A DNA stretch of 64,000 nucleotides from Thermocrinis jamiesonii (GCF_000702425.1 NZ_JNIE01000004.1:1-64000); one strand, 5' to 3'. Shown: positions 50,072 to 59,250, counted from the first letter of the stretch. Made by a program: numbers and translations. Notes: generated from the sequence alone by a model not told the origin.

Positions 50072-50499
50072 GTTCCTAATCTACCGTGTGGAGTTGAAAG
50101 CGCCCCATTAGAGTTGAATATAATGCACGCTTTTCCAGTTCCTAATCTACCGTGTGGAGTTGAAAGTTTCTTTACATTACCTTCTCTTCTGCTCACTAAA
50201 GGTTCCTAATCTACCGTGTGGAGTTGAAAGTGTTTTGACGAATTGGGAGTTTTTGAAAACATACCGTGTTCCTAATCTACCGTGTGGAGTTGAAAGTACA
50301 AAGCCGAAGCCACCTTTAGTCTTGTAGTCTTACCTGGTTCCTAATCTACCGTGTGGAGTTGAAAGGCCTTTAGAACTTTTTTTACAACTCATTAAGTTTT
50401 ATTAGTTCCTAATCTACCGTGTGGAGTTGAAATAGCGAACTGAGGAGTTCAAGCAAGTTGAAGTTGTTAAGTTCCTAATCTACCGTGTGGAGTTGAAAG
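50072..50499 (+). CRISPR. CRISPR array B: 7 repeats of 29 bp, 6 spacers
   Basis: Repeats begin at 50072, 50138, 50202, 50268, 50337, 50405 and 50471. Each starts GTTCCTAATC and ends GTGTGGAGTTGAAAG; the only difference is the last base of the sixth repeat. Spacers are 35-40 bases. The repeat agrees with that of array A at 18 of 29 positions, mainly GTTC at the start and the CxGTGTGG core. The sequence type (ending GTTGAAA) is that of type I-B/III arrays of thermophiles, but no cas gene is in the window. The 169 bases after the array, to rnhC, hold nothing but the rnhC promoter. Confidence 0.97.
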
Positions 50500-50677
50500 G
50501 CTCTCATGTTTTTCAGCTTGTCAGTTGAGTATATGAATGGTTTGGTTTTTATGTGCTTATAGAGAATTGATGAGGATTTTAGATGAACCTGCCTTTTTCA
50601 CCAAATCTGACACTTACGGATTTTGTGAAACATAAACCTATGTGCTTAGGTAATTTCTCATTTACCGCTTGGATGAC

Positions 50678-50683
50678 TATAAT
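50678..50683 (+). promoter_or_regulatory. -10 box of rnhC
   Basis: TATAAT ends 9 bases before the GTG at 50693, the same spacing as the leaderless-type starts elsewhere. A -35-like TTCTCA lies 17 bases upstream. This argues against the TTG at 50669, which lies upstream of the box. Confidence 0.45.
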
Positions 50684-50692
50684 ACTAATGTA

Positions 50693-51478
50693 GTGTTTTC
50701 AAACAAGCATCAGATTAGCCTAAAGCTTCCAAAGGAGTATTGGAACTCGGCGTTGGACCTTCTTTTGTCCAAGGGTTTTTACAAAAGAGATGTAGCTAAT
50801 GCTTTTTTATCACTCACCGATGGAAACAACTTCATAAACTTTTACTCTTCTGGTGTTCTTCTTATCCAAGGTAAAGATGCGCAGATTTTAAAAGAAGAGA
50901 TTTTGAAGTTGGTAAAGCTGGAGCGTGTGGTTGTTGGATGTGATGAGGCAGGAAAAGGAGATGTTTTTGGTCCATTGGTGCTGTGCTGTTGCATCTTAAA
51001 ACCAGAAAACTTTGAGAAGGTCCTGAGCTTGTCACCAAAAGATTCCAAAAAAATCAAAGACGAGGAGCTATTTAGAAAGATTCAGGCGTTGGAAAATTTG
51101 GTAGAGTTTCGGTGTATCTTCTTAAGCCCAAAAGAACTTAACCAAATCTACAAGGAAAAACCTAACCTAAATAGAATACTGGATTGGGGCTACCTAAGAC
51201 TTATAAAAGAAGTTCTGAAAGAGTATCCAGACGCTAAGGTAACGGTGGATGCTTACTCTCACCGAAATCCTTTTGGAAGTTTAGCAAGCTTTGAACACAA
51301 GGCAGAGGAAAAAGTAGAAGTGGCTTGTGCCAGTATGAAGGCACGCTATGAGTTTTTAAAGTGGCTAAAAGCTCATAATCTTCCCAAGGGTGCTTCTTTG
51401 GAAGTTATGCAAATGGCAAGAAGAATGTTAAATCAAAAGAACTACGAGGACTTTGTTAAAGCCTTCTTTCTAAAGTAA
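50693..51478 (+). CDS. rnhC: Ribonuclease HIII
   Basis: A 261-residue enzyme cutting RNA in RNA-DNA hybrids. An N-terminal TBP-like substrate-binding domain (about 1-80) precedes the RNase H fold, with the catalytic VVGCDEAGKGDVFGPLV and later acidic residues in KVTVDAYSH. The N-terminal domain and the GCDEAGKGD signature distinguish HIII from HII. I favour GTG 50693 from the promoter spacing; a longer frame from TTG 50669 is possible. It is convergent with the RND pump gene, overlapping by 37 bases. Confidence 0.9.
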   Translation: MFSNKHQISLKLPKEYWNSALDLLLSKGFYKRDVANAFLSLTDGNNFINFYSSGVLLIQGKDAQILKEEILKLVKLERVVVGCDEAGKGDVFGPLVLCCCILKPENFEKVLSLSPKDSKKIKDEELFRKIQALENLVEFRCIFLSPKELNQIYKEKPNLNRILDWGYLRLIKEVLKEYPDAKVTVDAYSHRNPFGSLASFEHKAEEKVEVACASMKARYEFLKWLKAHNLPKGASLEVMQMARRMLNQKNYEDFVKAFFLK

Positions 51479-54400
51479 CCAATCCTGTCAAAGATTTCGT
51501 AAAGCACAGGGAGTAAGAAAAGGCTAAGAGGTAGTCCTGTAAATATACCACCTATGACCACTAAGGCAAGGGGTTTTCTGAGCTCTGAGCCAGCAGTAAG
51601 ACCGAGGGCTACGGGTATCAACGCAAAAACTATGGTTATGGTAGTCATGATTATAGGCCTTAGCCTTTCTCTTCTTGCCTGAAGTATGGCTTCTCTGGTG
51701 GGAAAGCCTTCCTTTTTGAGTTGTATAATCCTTTCTATAAAGAGTACCGCATCTCTGACGATAATGCCCACCAGCAGTATTATTCCAAAGTAAGAGGGGA
51801 CACTAAGAGAAGTATTTGTGAGCCACAAAAGCCCAAAGGCTCCCATTATGGACAAAGGCACCATTACCAAAACGGTAAAGGGATGTCTGTAGCTTTCAAA
51901 CAAGGACGCAAGGACCATATAAACACCTACCAAAGCAACTATCAAAGCCAAACCCAAGCCTTGAAAAGCTCTGGCAAATTCCTTTGCCTGTCCTACCGCT
52001 TCGTAAGTATAGCCAGGTGGAAGGTTGTTTTTAAGCCAATCCTCCAGCTCCTTTACAGCCTCTGCCAAGGACTTCTCTCCAGACAAGTTTGCAAAAAAGG
52101 AAAAAGAATACTGTCTGTTGTATCTGTTTAGAAATTGGTAACCAGTTCTCTGTTCTATCTCTACCACTTCAGAAAGTGGCACTAAGGATCCGTTCAAACT
52201 TTTGAGATAAACTTTCCTTAGGTTTTCCACATCTTCCACAAAAGAAGGAATAGCCTTTATATAAACATCATAGCTTTCTGAGCCAAGCTCATAGGTTGCT
52301 ATCTGCAGTTTTCCAAAAAGCACCCTCAAGGTAGTAGAAACCTGCTCCACACTTATACCAAGGTCTGCAAGCTTTTCCCGATTAACTTTTATATGCACCT
52401 GTGGTTCGTTCAACCTAAGGTTCGTATCCACATCCCTGTATCCGGGTCTTCCTCGGAACTCTGCCACAAGTTTGTTTGCTATATTCTGAAGCTCTTCTAT
52501 ATCTGGACCTTTAACCGCATACTGTATATCCACCTGCCTTCCACCTCCCGGACCTACTATACCAGCAGACTCTACGCTAACTCTCACATCCCTTAGCTTT
52601 GCAAACTCTGCCCTTAACATTTCCATAACTTCCCTTTGATGGGGTCTTTTGTCCCTTTCCACCAGATAAACAAAGGCTAAACCACCATTAACAGTTGGTC
52701 TTCCTGCCACTCCCTGACCCATAGCCAAGCCGAACCTTTCTACGTATGGATTTTTTCTGATGATCTCTTCTACTTCTTTTGTTTTTTGTTCGGTAAATTC
52801 AAAGGATGAGCCTACGGGCGTTTCAAACCTTATCAAAAACCTACCTTCATCCACCAGTGGAAAAAACTCCTTCTTAGTCATTCTAAAAAACTGAAAACCA
52901 ATCACTACGCTGACTAAGGAAAGGCCTATAACTATAGCTTTGTGGTCCAAAGACCACCGAAGGGCTCTATCAAAATAGCTTTCAAACCTTGCATAGAGCT
53001 TAGTAAAGGGGTTTTCTGCTGGAACCTTATCTACCAATCTGGAAACAGCCATAGGCGTAAAGCTTATGGCAACCAAGTAGGAGATGGCTATGGCTACAAC
53101 CAAAGTTAGAGCAAAGCTTCCAAAAAGCTTACCTATTACACCCTTCAGAAATATGATAGGTATAAATACGATTATCAGAGAGGAGGTTGAGGCAAGCAGT
53201 GCAAAGATGACCACTCTTGTCCCCTTTTCTCCTGCTTCTAAAGGTGGTAAGTTTTCCTCTTTGCGCCTTCTGTAAATGCTTTCTAAAACTACTATAGCAT
53301 CGTCTATAACTATGCCTACTGCCACAGCAAGAGCCAAAAGGGTAAAGGTGTTCAAAGACTGGTCTATTTGATAAAGAAAGAAAATTGTTCCAAGAAGGGC
53401 AATGGGTATGGCAAAGACTGGGACAAAGGTGAGCCTTAAGCTACCTAAGAAAAAGTAAACAACCAGTGAAGTTAAGAAACTCCCGATGATTATCTCCTCC
53501 ACCGCAGCCTTTACGCTGTCTTTTACAAACACGCTGGCGTCAAAGCTTGTAGCCATCTTCAAATCAGGCGGAAGCTGTTTATTCCACTCTTCTATCCTTT
53601 GCTTTATTCTTTCCACAGTGGCTACAGTGTTTGTTTTGGACTGTTTGTATATCACAAAAGCTATAGCCTGCTCCCCCATAAACCTTGCCATACCTCTTTT
53701 TTCATCCTCTCCAAATTCTACATAACCGATATCCCTGAGCCTAAGGTTAGGGTTTATAAAAATGCTTTCCAGTTCCTTTGCGTCCTTTGCCTTGCCGTAA
53801 AATCGGATTATGTAGTCTCTTTCCTTTCCGTATATTGCACCTGCAGGTGAATCTAAGTGATTTTTAACTACCGCTTCCACAACTTCCTGAACAGCCAAGT
53901 TCCTTGAATAGAGCTTTTCTGGATCTATCCTTATCCACATTGCGTTGTCTCTAAATCCACCCAAATCCACCTGTCCCACTCCGTCTATCCTTTCAATATC
54001 CCTCTTTATAATCTTGTCAGCCCAATAGGCTAAGGTTTGATAGTCCGCAGTTTTTGAATAAAGAAGAACAACCAATATGGGTGCAAGGGAAGTATCTACT
54101 TTTCTAACTAAGGGAGGATCCACACCCTCCGGAAGCCTTCTCATAGCCCTTTGGACCGCATCTCTAACTTCCTGAGCTGCTATATCTATATCCTTTTCAA
54201 GGGAAAAGGTAATAGTAATCCGAGAAGTGCCAGAAAAACTTTGGGAAACTATAGACTCTATACCACTTATGGTTGATATTTGATCCTCTATTACTCTGGT
54301 TACATTCACATCCACCACCGTAGGATCAGCACCGGGGTAGGTGGTAACTACGCTAACTGTGGGAAAATCTACATCTGGAAGTCTATCTATGGGTATGTTC

Positions 54401-54483
54401 CGCAGGGAATAAAGACCCAAGAGGATAAAGGCAAACATAAACATCCATGAGGTGACCGGTCTGTGAATAAAAAACCTATACAT
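51442..54483 (-). CDS. RND multidrug efflux pump (HAE1/AcrB-like)
   Basis: A 1013-residue inner-membrane proton antiporter with 12 membrane helices, two large periplasmic loops and the family start FFIHRPVTSWMFMFAFILLG. The proton-relay TM4 segment is LALAVAVGIVIDDAIVVLE, with its two Asp residues, matching HAE-type drug pumps rather than metal pumps. Its message is alone: no adaptor or TolC gene is adjacent, though a TolC-like and a short adaptor gene lie at 18688-20437. Confidence 0.95.
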   Translation of the reverse strand: MYRFFIHRPVTSWMFMFAFILLGLYSLRNIPIDRLPDVDFPTVSVVTTYPGADPTVVDVNVTRVIEDQISTISGIESIVSQSFSGTSRITITFSLEKDIDIAAQEVRDAVQRAMRRLPEGVDPPLVRKVDTSLAPILVVLLYSKTADYQTLAYWADKIIKRDIERIDGVGQVDLGGFRDNAMWIRIDPEKLYSRNLAVQEVVEAVVKNHLDSPAGAIYGKERDYIIRFYGKAKDAKELESIFINPNLRLRDIGYVEFGEDEKRGMARFMGEQAIAFVIYKQSKTNTVATVERIKQRIEEWNKQLPPDLKMATSFDASVFVKDSVKAAVEEIIIGSFLTSLVVYFFLGSLRLTFVPVFAIPIALLGTIFFLYQIDQSLNTFTLLALAVAVGIVIDDAIVVLESIYRRRKEENLPPLEAGEKGTRVVIFALLASTSSLIIVFIPIIFLKGVIGKLFGSFALTLVVAIAISYLVAISFTPMAVSRLVDKVPAENPFTKLYARFESYFDRALRWSLDHKAIVIGLSLVSVVIGFQFFRMTKKEFFPLVDEGRFLIRFETPVGSSFEFTEQKTKEVEEIIRKNPYVERFGLAMGQGVAGRPTVNGGLAFVYLVERDKRPHQREVMEMLRAEFAKLRDVRVSVESAGIVGPGGGRQVDIQYAVKGPDIEELQNIANKLVAEFRGRPGYRDVDTNLRLNEPQVHIKVNREKLADLGISVEQVSTTLRVLFGKLQIATYELGSESYDVYIKAIPSFVEDVENLRKVYLKSLNGSLVPLSEVVEIEQRTGYQFLNRYNRQYSFSFFANLSGEKSLAEAVKELEDWLKNNLPPGYTYEAVGQAKEFARAFQGLGLALIVALVGVYMVLASLFESYRHPFTVLVMVPLSIMGAFGLLWLTNTSLSVPSYFGIILLVGIIVRDAVLFIERIIQLKKEGFPTREAILQARRERLRPIIMTTITIVFALIPVALGLTAGSELRKPLALVVIGGIFTGLPLSLFLLPVLYEIFDRIGYFRKKALTKSS

Positions 54484-54519
54484 TAAATGGCTATTATATC
54501 TTAGCTATAGGTCCTTACG

Positions 54520-55578
54520 TTATATTTCTATGACCTTTAACACCTCTTCTAAGACTGGCGGTAAGACTTTTGGTTGATTGCATACCTTTATGGCGGTGTC
54601 AGGATCCTTTAGCCCATTTCCGGTGAGGGTGCAAACTACCACCTCACCACCACGGAAAAAGCCTTCCCTACAGAGCTTTATAAGTCCTGCTACGGAAGCG
54701 GCAGAGGCAGGCTCACAGAATATACCCTCCTTAGATGCGATCAACTTATAGGCATGCAGTATTTCATCATCGCTTACCGCATCAATCAGACCACCTGATT
54801 CCTTAGAAGCCTGAAGGGCGGATTGCCAACTGTAAGGATTGCCTATCTTTATGGCTGTGGCTATTGTTTGTGGATTCTTTATGGGATAGCCTTTAACTAT
54901 GGGTGCAGAGCCCTCCGCTTGCCAGCCCATCATTTTGGGCAGTTTGTCAATCTTTCCTCGCTCGTAATACTCTTTATATCCTTTCCAATAGGCTGTTATG
55001 TTTCCTGCGTTTCCTACGGGTATAAAATGATAATCTGGAGCAAAGCCCAGTGCGTCGCATACCTCAAAGGCACCAGTTTTTTGCCCCTCTATCCTGTATG
55101 GATTTACCGAATTAACCACCTCTACTGGAAGTATCTCCCCTAACTTCCTGACTATTTCTAAAGCATCGTCAAAGGTTCCTTGAATTGCCAAAACCTCCGC
55201 ACCGTAGATAACAGCCTGTGAAAGTTTCCCAAGGGCTACCGCACCTTTTGGAAGAAGCACATAAGCCTTTAATCCAGCCCTGGCAGCGTATGCGGCAGCA
55301 GACGCAGAAGTGTTTCCAGTAGAGGCACATATTACAGCCTTTTTTCCACTCTCTACAGCCTTTGATATGGCAAGGGTCATACCTCTGTCTTTGAAAGACC
55401 CAGTGGGGTTTAAGCCCTCATACTTTAGGTAAATCTCTCCCTTAAAGCCAATTTCCTTAGCTAAGTTGTCTGCCTTTATAAGAGGAGTGTTTCCTTCGCA
55501 TAGGGTTATTACAGGCGTGCTGTCGCTAACAGGCAAATATTCCCTATAGTGATGTATAATTCCTCGCCAGTATTTCAC
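54520..55578 (-). CDS. thrC: Threonine synthase
   Basis: A 352-residue PLP enzyme making threonine from O-phosphohomoserine. Signatures are CEGNTPLIKADNLAKE, the PLP-Lys segment GLNPTGSFKDRGMTLA and SASAAAYAARAGLKAYVLLP. The start codon is GTG at 55578, with a TATAAT box 8 bases upstream. The next gene downstream on this strand is the RND pump, 36 bases away. Confidence 0.96.
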   Translation of the reverse strand: MKYWRGIIHHYREYLPVSDSTPVITLCEGNTPLIKADNLAKEIGFKGEIYLKYEGLNPTGSFKDRGMTLAISKAVESGKKAVICASTGNTSASAAAYAARAGLKAYVLLPKGAVALGKLSQAVIYGAEVLAIQGTFDDALEIVRKLGEILPVEVVNSVNPYRIEGQKTGAFEVCDALGFAPDYHFIPVGNAGNITAYWKGYKEYYERGKIDKLPKMMGWQAEGSAPIVKGYPIKNPQTIATAIKIGNPYSWQSALQASKESGGLIDAVSDDEILHAYKLIASKEGIFCEPASAASVAGLIKLCREGFFRGGEVVVCTLTGNGLKDPDTAIKVCNQPKVLPPVLEEVLKVIEI

Positions 55579-55586
55579 CTTAAAAA

Positions 55587-55592
55587 ATTATA
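55587..55592 (-). promoter_or_regulatory. -10 box of thrC
   Basis: TATAAT on the minus strand ends 8 bases before the GTG start and directly follows the DJ-1 gene stop. The -35 would lie inside that gene. Confidence 0.45.
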
Positions 55593-56147
55593 CTACTCAT
55601 ACTTAACCAACATTCTTTTTGCTACATCCTTTGCCTTTTCTTTACCCTCCAGCTTTTCCAAAAGTTTTAGTCCAAATTCTAAGGCAGTTCCCGGTCCTTG
55701 ACTTGTTATCACCCTTTGATCTTCTACCACAGGCTTGTCTTCAAAGATAGCAGGTTTTATTTCTTCCACTAAGGTAGGATAGACGGTTGCCCTCTTTCCT
55801 TCCAAAATGCCAAACTTTGCCAAAGCTGTGGGTGCGGCGCATATTGCGGATATGTATTTACCCTTTTGCTCCATGGCTTTTACCAGCTTTTCCACCCTTG
55901 GGTCCTGTTTTAACCTTTCCACACCACCAGCTCCTCCCGGCAGAATAACCATATCAAGTTCATCAGGGTTCAACTCATCTACAGTAACATCTGGAACTAT
56001 CCTCACATTTCTTGCGCTGGCTACAGGTTCCTTGCTCAATCCTGCAATGACAACCTCTACTCCGCCCCTTCTTAGCACATCAATGGGGGCTACAGCTTCC
56101 ACTTCCTCAAAACCTTCCGCAAGTATGATGGCAACTTTTTTAGCCAT
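55593..56147 (-). CDS. DJ-1/PfpI family protein
   Basis: A 184-residue protein of the DJ-1/YajL branch: KKVAIILAEGFEEVEAVAPIDVLRR with the conserved Glu, VILPGGAGGVERL, and the nucleophilic elbow YISAICAAPTALAKFG with the reactive Cys. Members are proposed glyoxalases, deglycases or chaperones. GTAGGAGGTGG before the ATG at 56147 settles the start over an in-frame GTG 9 bases earlier. Confidence 0.9.
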   Translation of the reverse strand: MAKKVAIILAEGFEEVEAVAPIDVLRRGGVEVVIAGLSKEPVASARNVRIVPDVTVDELNPDELDMVILPGGAGGVERLKQDPRVEKLVKAMEQKGKYISAICAAPTALAKFGILEGKRATVYPTLVEEIKPAIFEDKPVVEDQRVITSQGPGTALEFGLKLLEKLEGKEKAKDVAKRMLVKYE

Positions 56148-56159
56148 TTTAACCACCTC

Positions 56160-57080
56160 CTACTTAAAAATTTCTTTTTCCCTTACCCTTGGGTCAAGGT
56201 ATGCCAAAAGCAAATCTGCTACAAAGTTTCCAAAAAGTAACATTATGGTGCCTATGTAAAGCCCACCCATTACTAAAAACAGATCTGTTGCCAACACCGC
56301 ATCAAGCATTAAAGAACCAAGCCCGGGCCAACCCACTATTATCTCCACAAGCGCAGCTCCAGACAACAGCCCCGCTATCTCGTATCCTATGAGAGTAGTA
56401 AATGGATTCATGGCGTTTTTTATAATGTGCCTGATAAAGGTCCATCCCCTTAAACCCTTAGCCCTTAGCATAAGGACCATGGGAGAATTTAAAACTTCAA
56501 TAACAGCACTCCTCATAAGCCTAATAAGTCCTGCGGTGGATATTAAGGTTATAGTAATTATACCCACCAATAAGCTTTGCCAACCACCAACTTGGAAAAA
56601 GGCACTTTTTGAAAACATCAAAAGAAGAAGAAAGGCTAAAAAGAAAGAAGGGAAGGACATAAACACATAGGATATAAACCTTATGAGCTTATCTATGGTG
56701 GATCCTTCCTTCATGCCTGCCAAAAGACCAAGGGGAACCGCTATAAGCCAAGAGAGGACCGCAGAAGGAACAGTCAAAAGTAAGGTATTACCTATTCTTT
56801 CCTTTATCAGTTCTAAAACTGGAGTATGATACTGAAAGGAAATTCCAAGGTCAAACATTAACGCAGACTTTAGCCACTTTAGATATTGGATCAGTATGGG
56901 CTGATCCAGTCCGTATTGCTTTCTTAAGGCTTCTATGGTTTCTGGGGAGATCTGCGGGTTTAGTTTAAGCTGGGCAAAGTAGTCTGCAGGCGCAAGCTTT
57001 ATAATCAAAAAGGAAATAAAGGTTACACCTACGAGGGTAAAAAAACTTTGAATGAGCCTGAGCAAAACAAACCTGAGCAT
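56160..57080 (-). CDS. ABC transporter permease (DppB/OppB type)
   Basis: A 306-residue permease with six membrane helices and the family motif EAA-like NAMNPFTTLIGYEIAGLLSGAALVEIIVGWPGLGSLMLDAVLATD. The N-terminal segment RFVLLRLIQSFFTLVGVTFISFL is typical of the first permease of peptide or nickel importers. No binding protein, second permease or ATPase lies adjacent. It starts where the DUF1232-like gene ends (1-base overlap). Confidence 0.88.
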   Translation of the reverse strand: MLRFVLLRLIQSFFTLVGVTFISFLIIKLAPADYFAQLKLNPQISPETIEALRKQYGLDQPILIQYLKWLKSALMFDLGISFQYHTPVLELIKERIGNTLLLTVPSAVLSWLIAVPLGLLAGMKEGSTIDKLIRFISYVFMSFPSFFLAFLLLLMFSKSAFFQVGGWQSLLVGIITITLISTAGLIRLMRSAVIEVLNSPMVLMLRAKGLRGWTFIRHIIKNAMNPFTTLIGYEIAGLLSGAALVEIIVGWPGLGSLMLDAVLATDLFLVMGGLYIGTIMLLFGNFVADLLLAYLDPRVREKEIFK

Positions 57081-57442
57081 CAGAAGTAGTTTGCTATAAA
57101 GTGTGGCGTACTTTCAAAGTATCTTTTTATCTCTTCCTTGTGCTTTTCCTTTACAAACCTAATCACCTTGTAATCATCCCAAAGTCCTATAATGGGTATG
57201 CTGTCTGGTATGGAGTCCTTATTTTCCACAAAGTAAAGCAGGGCACAGGTAAAGTCCTTTTTAGCCTCTTCTTCTAATTCAAAATCTTCGTCCAAAAGAA
57301 TTCTCAGCAAGAGCTTTGCGTCAAGAATAAGGTTTCTGACATGCTCCATAGTGGGAGCTATCTTGGAAAGTTTTTCCTCCACCAACCTTTTTAACTCCAA
57401 GGTATCAATTTCTCTGCAGTATTTACTGAGCTTTGCTTCCAT
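57080..57442 (-). CDS. DUF1232-like protein
   Basis: A 120-residue protein whose C-terminal half, ALLYFVENKDSIPDSIPIIGLWDDYKVIRFV, resembles the DUF1232 (YkvA) signature, although that family is usually membrane-bound and this copy is rather polar. The N-terminal helices are charged. Function unknown. It is divergent from efp across a 19-base gap and coupled to the permease gene. Confidence 0.6.
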   Translation of the reverse strand: MEAKLSKYCREIDTLELKRLVEEKLSKIAPTMEHVRNLILDAKLLLRILLDEDFELEEEAKKDFTCALLYFVENKDSIPDSIPIIGLWDDYKVIRFVKEKHKEEIKRYFESTPHFIANYF

Positions 57443-57446
57443 GTGA

Positions 57447-57452
57447 TAAAAT
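57447..57452 (+). promoter_or_regulatory. -10-like box of efp
   Basis: TAAAAT in the context TGATAAAAT ends 9 bases before the efp ATG, as at gnd. There is no Shine-Dalgarno sequence. Confidence 0.35.
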
Positions 57453-57461
57453 TATAAAGCT

Positions 57462-58031
57462 ATGGGAGTAAAAATAGACATAAACAGCATACAGAGAGAT
57501 ATGTTTATTGAACACAACGGACAGCCCTACAGAGTTCTTGACTACGAGCATGTAAAGCCCGGAAAGGGGCAGGCTTTTGTGAGGGTGAAGGCAAAGAATA
57601 TGCAAACACAGAACGTCATTGAAATAACCTACAAAGCGTCTGACAGCATTGAGTTGGCAGACTTTGAGCAGGTTTTTGCAGAATACTCATACACCGATGG
57701 AGAATACTACTACTTTGTTAGTAAATCTACCTACGAGATTCTTCCGGTCCAAGCCAAGAGCATGGAAAACGAAGCAAAGTTTTTAAAAGAAGGTATGGAA
57801 GTTGTGGTCTTTATCTACAAAGGACAACCCATAGGAATAGAACTTCCAAGGCATGTAGAGCTTAAGGTAGTTGAAACCGAACCTGCCTTTAAGGGAGACA
57901 CAGCTGCGGGCGGTTCCAAACCAGCAAAGTTAGAAACTGGAGCGGTAATACAGGTGCCCTTCTTTGTAGCAGAGGGAGATATAGTAAAGGTGGATACGCG
58001 CACAGGAACATACGTAGAAAGGATTAAGTAA
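57462..58031 (+). CDS. efp: Elongation factor P
   Basis: A 189-residue three-domain protein relieving ribosome stalling at prolines. The tip loop HVKPGKGQAFVRVK carries Lys 35, the residue modified in many bacteria. C-terminal OB-fold motifs VVETEPAFKGDTAAGGSKPAKLETGAV and VDTRTGTYVER are standard. No modification genes (epmA/epmB) are in the window. accB follows with a 1-base overlap. Confidence 0.97.
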   Translation: MGVKIDINSIQRDMFIEHNGQPYRVLDYEHVKPGKGQAFVRVKAKNMQTQNVIEITYKASDSIELADFEQVFAEYSYTDGEYYYFVSKSTYEILPVQAKSMENEAKFLKEGMEVVVFIYKGQPIGIELPRHVELKVVETEPAFKGDTAAGGSKPAKLETGAVIQVPFFVAEGDIVKVDTRTGTYVERIK

Positions 58032-58468
58032 TGGATAAAGATTTCCTGAAAGAGCTTATAACTCTTATAAAAGAAAGCAACATAAAGCTTTTTGAGCTGG
58101 AGCAAGAAGGAGTAAGGCTAAGAATAGAGACCCACCAAAGAGAAACATTACAAAAGTTTGAAGCACCAAAAGAAATAAAGCACTTAGAAGTAATTCCCCC
58201 ATCGCAAGAGACAGAAGAAGGTAAGCTTCACGTTATAAGAAGTCCTCTTGTGGGAACTTTTTACAGGGCACCTTCCCCCGGAGCTCCTCCCTTTGTGGAA
58301 GTAGGAGATATAGTCTCTCCAGGGCAGGTGCTTTGCATCATAGAAGCTCTAAAGGTTATGAATGAAATAGAGAGCGACGTTAGGGGCAAGGTTGTTAAAA
58401 TACTGGTGGAGAACGGAGAGACTGTAGAGTACAACCAACCACTGTTTTTAATAGACACGAACATTTGA
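58031..58468 (+). CDS. accB: Biotin carboxyl carrier protein of acetyl-CoA carboxylase
   Basis: A 145-residue protein with an N-terminal helical part, a Pro-rich linker and a biotinyl domain. The biotinylation site is EALKVMNEIE with Lys 108; the usual flanking Met residues (MKM) are Leu and Val here. SPLVGTFYRAPSPGAPPFVEVGD is typical of AccB. efp-accB adjacency is common. The GT9 gene overlaps its end by 4 bases. Confidence 0.93.
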   Translation: MDKDFLKELITLIKESNIKLFELEQEGVRLRIETHQRETLQKFEAPKEIKHLEVIPPSQETEEGKLHVIRSPLVGTFYRAPSPGAPPFVEVGDIVSPGQVLCIIEALKVMNEIESDVRGKVVKILVENGETVEYNQPLFLIDTNI

Positions 58469-59250
58469 AAAAACTACTCCTCTACAGAAGGGGTGGCTTA
58501 GGCGATACACTTCTTACCTTTCCCATTTTGGAGATTTTCAAAAGAAAGGGCTTTTACACCGTAGCGGTAGGAAACACAGATTATTATAAGATAGCCAAAG
58601 CGATAGGTTGGGCAGATGAAACTCTCTACGAAAAGCCAGTTGGAAACTTTGATCTTGAAATTTCAATAGGATTGGATGGTATATACCCTTTTCCAAAGGA
58701 AAGGATTTGGATCGTTGAGTATTATCTAAAAAGCTTGGGACTTTCGGAACCCTTTTCCAAAAAACTTCCCTTAGAAGGCTACGACCAATCTCCTATCAAA
58801 GACAAAGTAGTTCTGCATCCGTCCAGTGGATCAAAAAAGAAAAATCCACCCTTAGAGCTTTTTACAAAAATAGAGGAGTTTTTCGTTGATCTTGGTTATG
58901 AGTGTATTTACCTCATTGGTGAAGCGGATAGCTGGCTAAAAAGTTATGTAAAAAACTACGTGGAATTTTTAGATCCTTTTGAGATGGCAAAGCACCTAAA
59001 AAGTGCAAAGCTCTTTGTGGGTAATGACAGTGGAGTGTCTCACCTTTCTTCTTACTTAGGAGTTCCCACCTTTGTTTTCTTTGGACCTACCGATTGGAAG
59101 GTTTGGAAGCCCATAGGAGAAAAAGTTTTCCCCATAAGCTTAGAACTTGAATGTAGTCCGTGTTTTCCCAACACTTGCCCAGAGAAGTTTTGTTTTAATG
59201 TAGATAAACTTTTTGAACTACTGAAGAGGCATAAGTCTGTAGGGTTTTAA
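58465..59250 (+). CDS. Glycosyltransferase family 9 (heptosyltransferase-like)
   Basis: A 261-residue GT-B enzyme of the heptosyltransferase type: N-terminal KKLLLYRRGGLGDTLLTFPIL, then HPSSGSKKKNPPLELF and the donor-binding FVGNDSGVSHLSSYLGVPTFVFFGPTDWKVW. It is shorter than WaaC/WaaF (about 320-350). Likely acts in lipopolysaccharide core synthesis. Start TTG at 58465. It ends by overlapping the convergent truB gene by 33 bases. C-terminal Cys residues (ECSPCFPNTCPEKFC) are unusual in density. Confidence 0.85.
   Translation: MKKLLLYRRGGLGDTLLTFPILEIFKRKGFYTVAVGNTDYYKIAKAIGWADETLYEKPVGNFDLEISIGLDGIYPFPKERIWIVEYYLKSLGLSEPFSKKLPLEGYDQSPIKDKVVLHPSSGSKKKNPPLELFTKIEEFFVDLGYECIYLIGEADSWLKSYVKNYVEFLDPFEMAKHLKSAKLFVGNDSGVSHLSSYLGVPTFVFFGPTDWKVWKPIGEKVFPISLELECSPCFPNTCPEKFCFNVDKLFELLKRHKSVGF

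Noticed and set aside
50669-50692. TTG start for rnhC at 50669
   Set aside because: The TTG lies before the TATAAT box at 50678, so it would not be on the transcript; GTG 50693 has the usual spacing.
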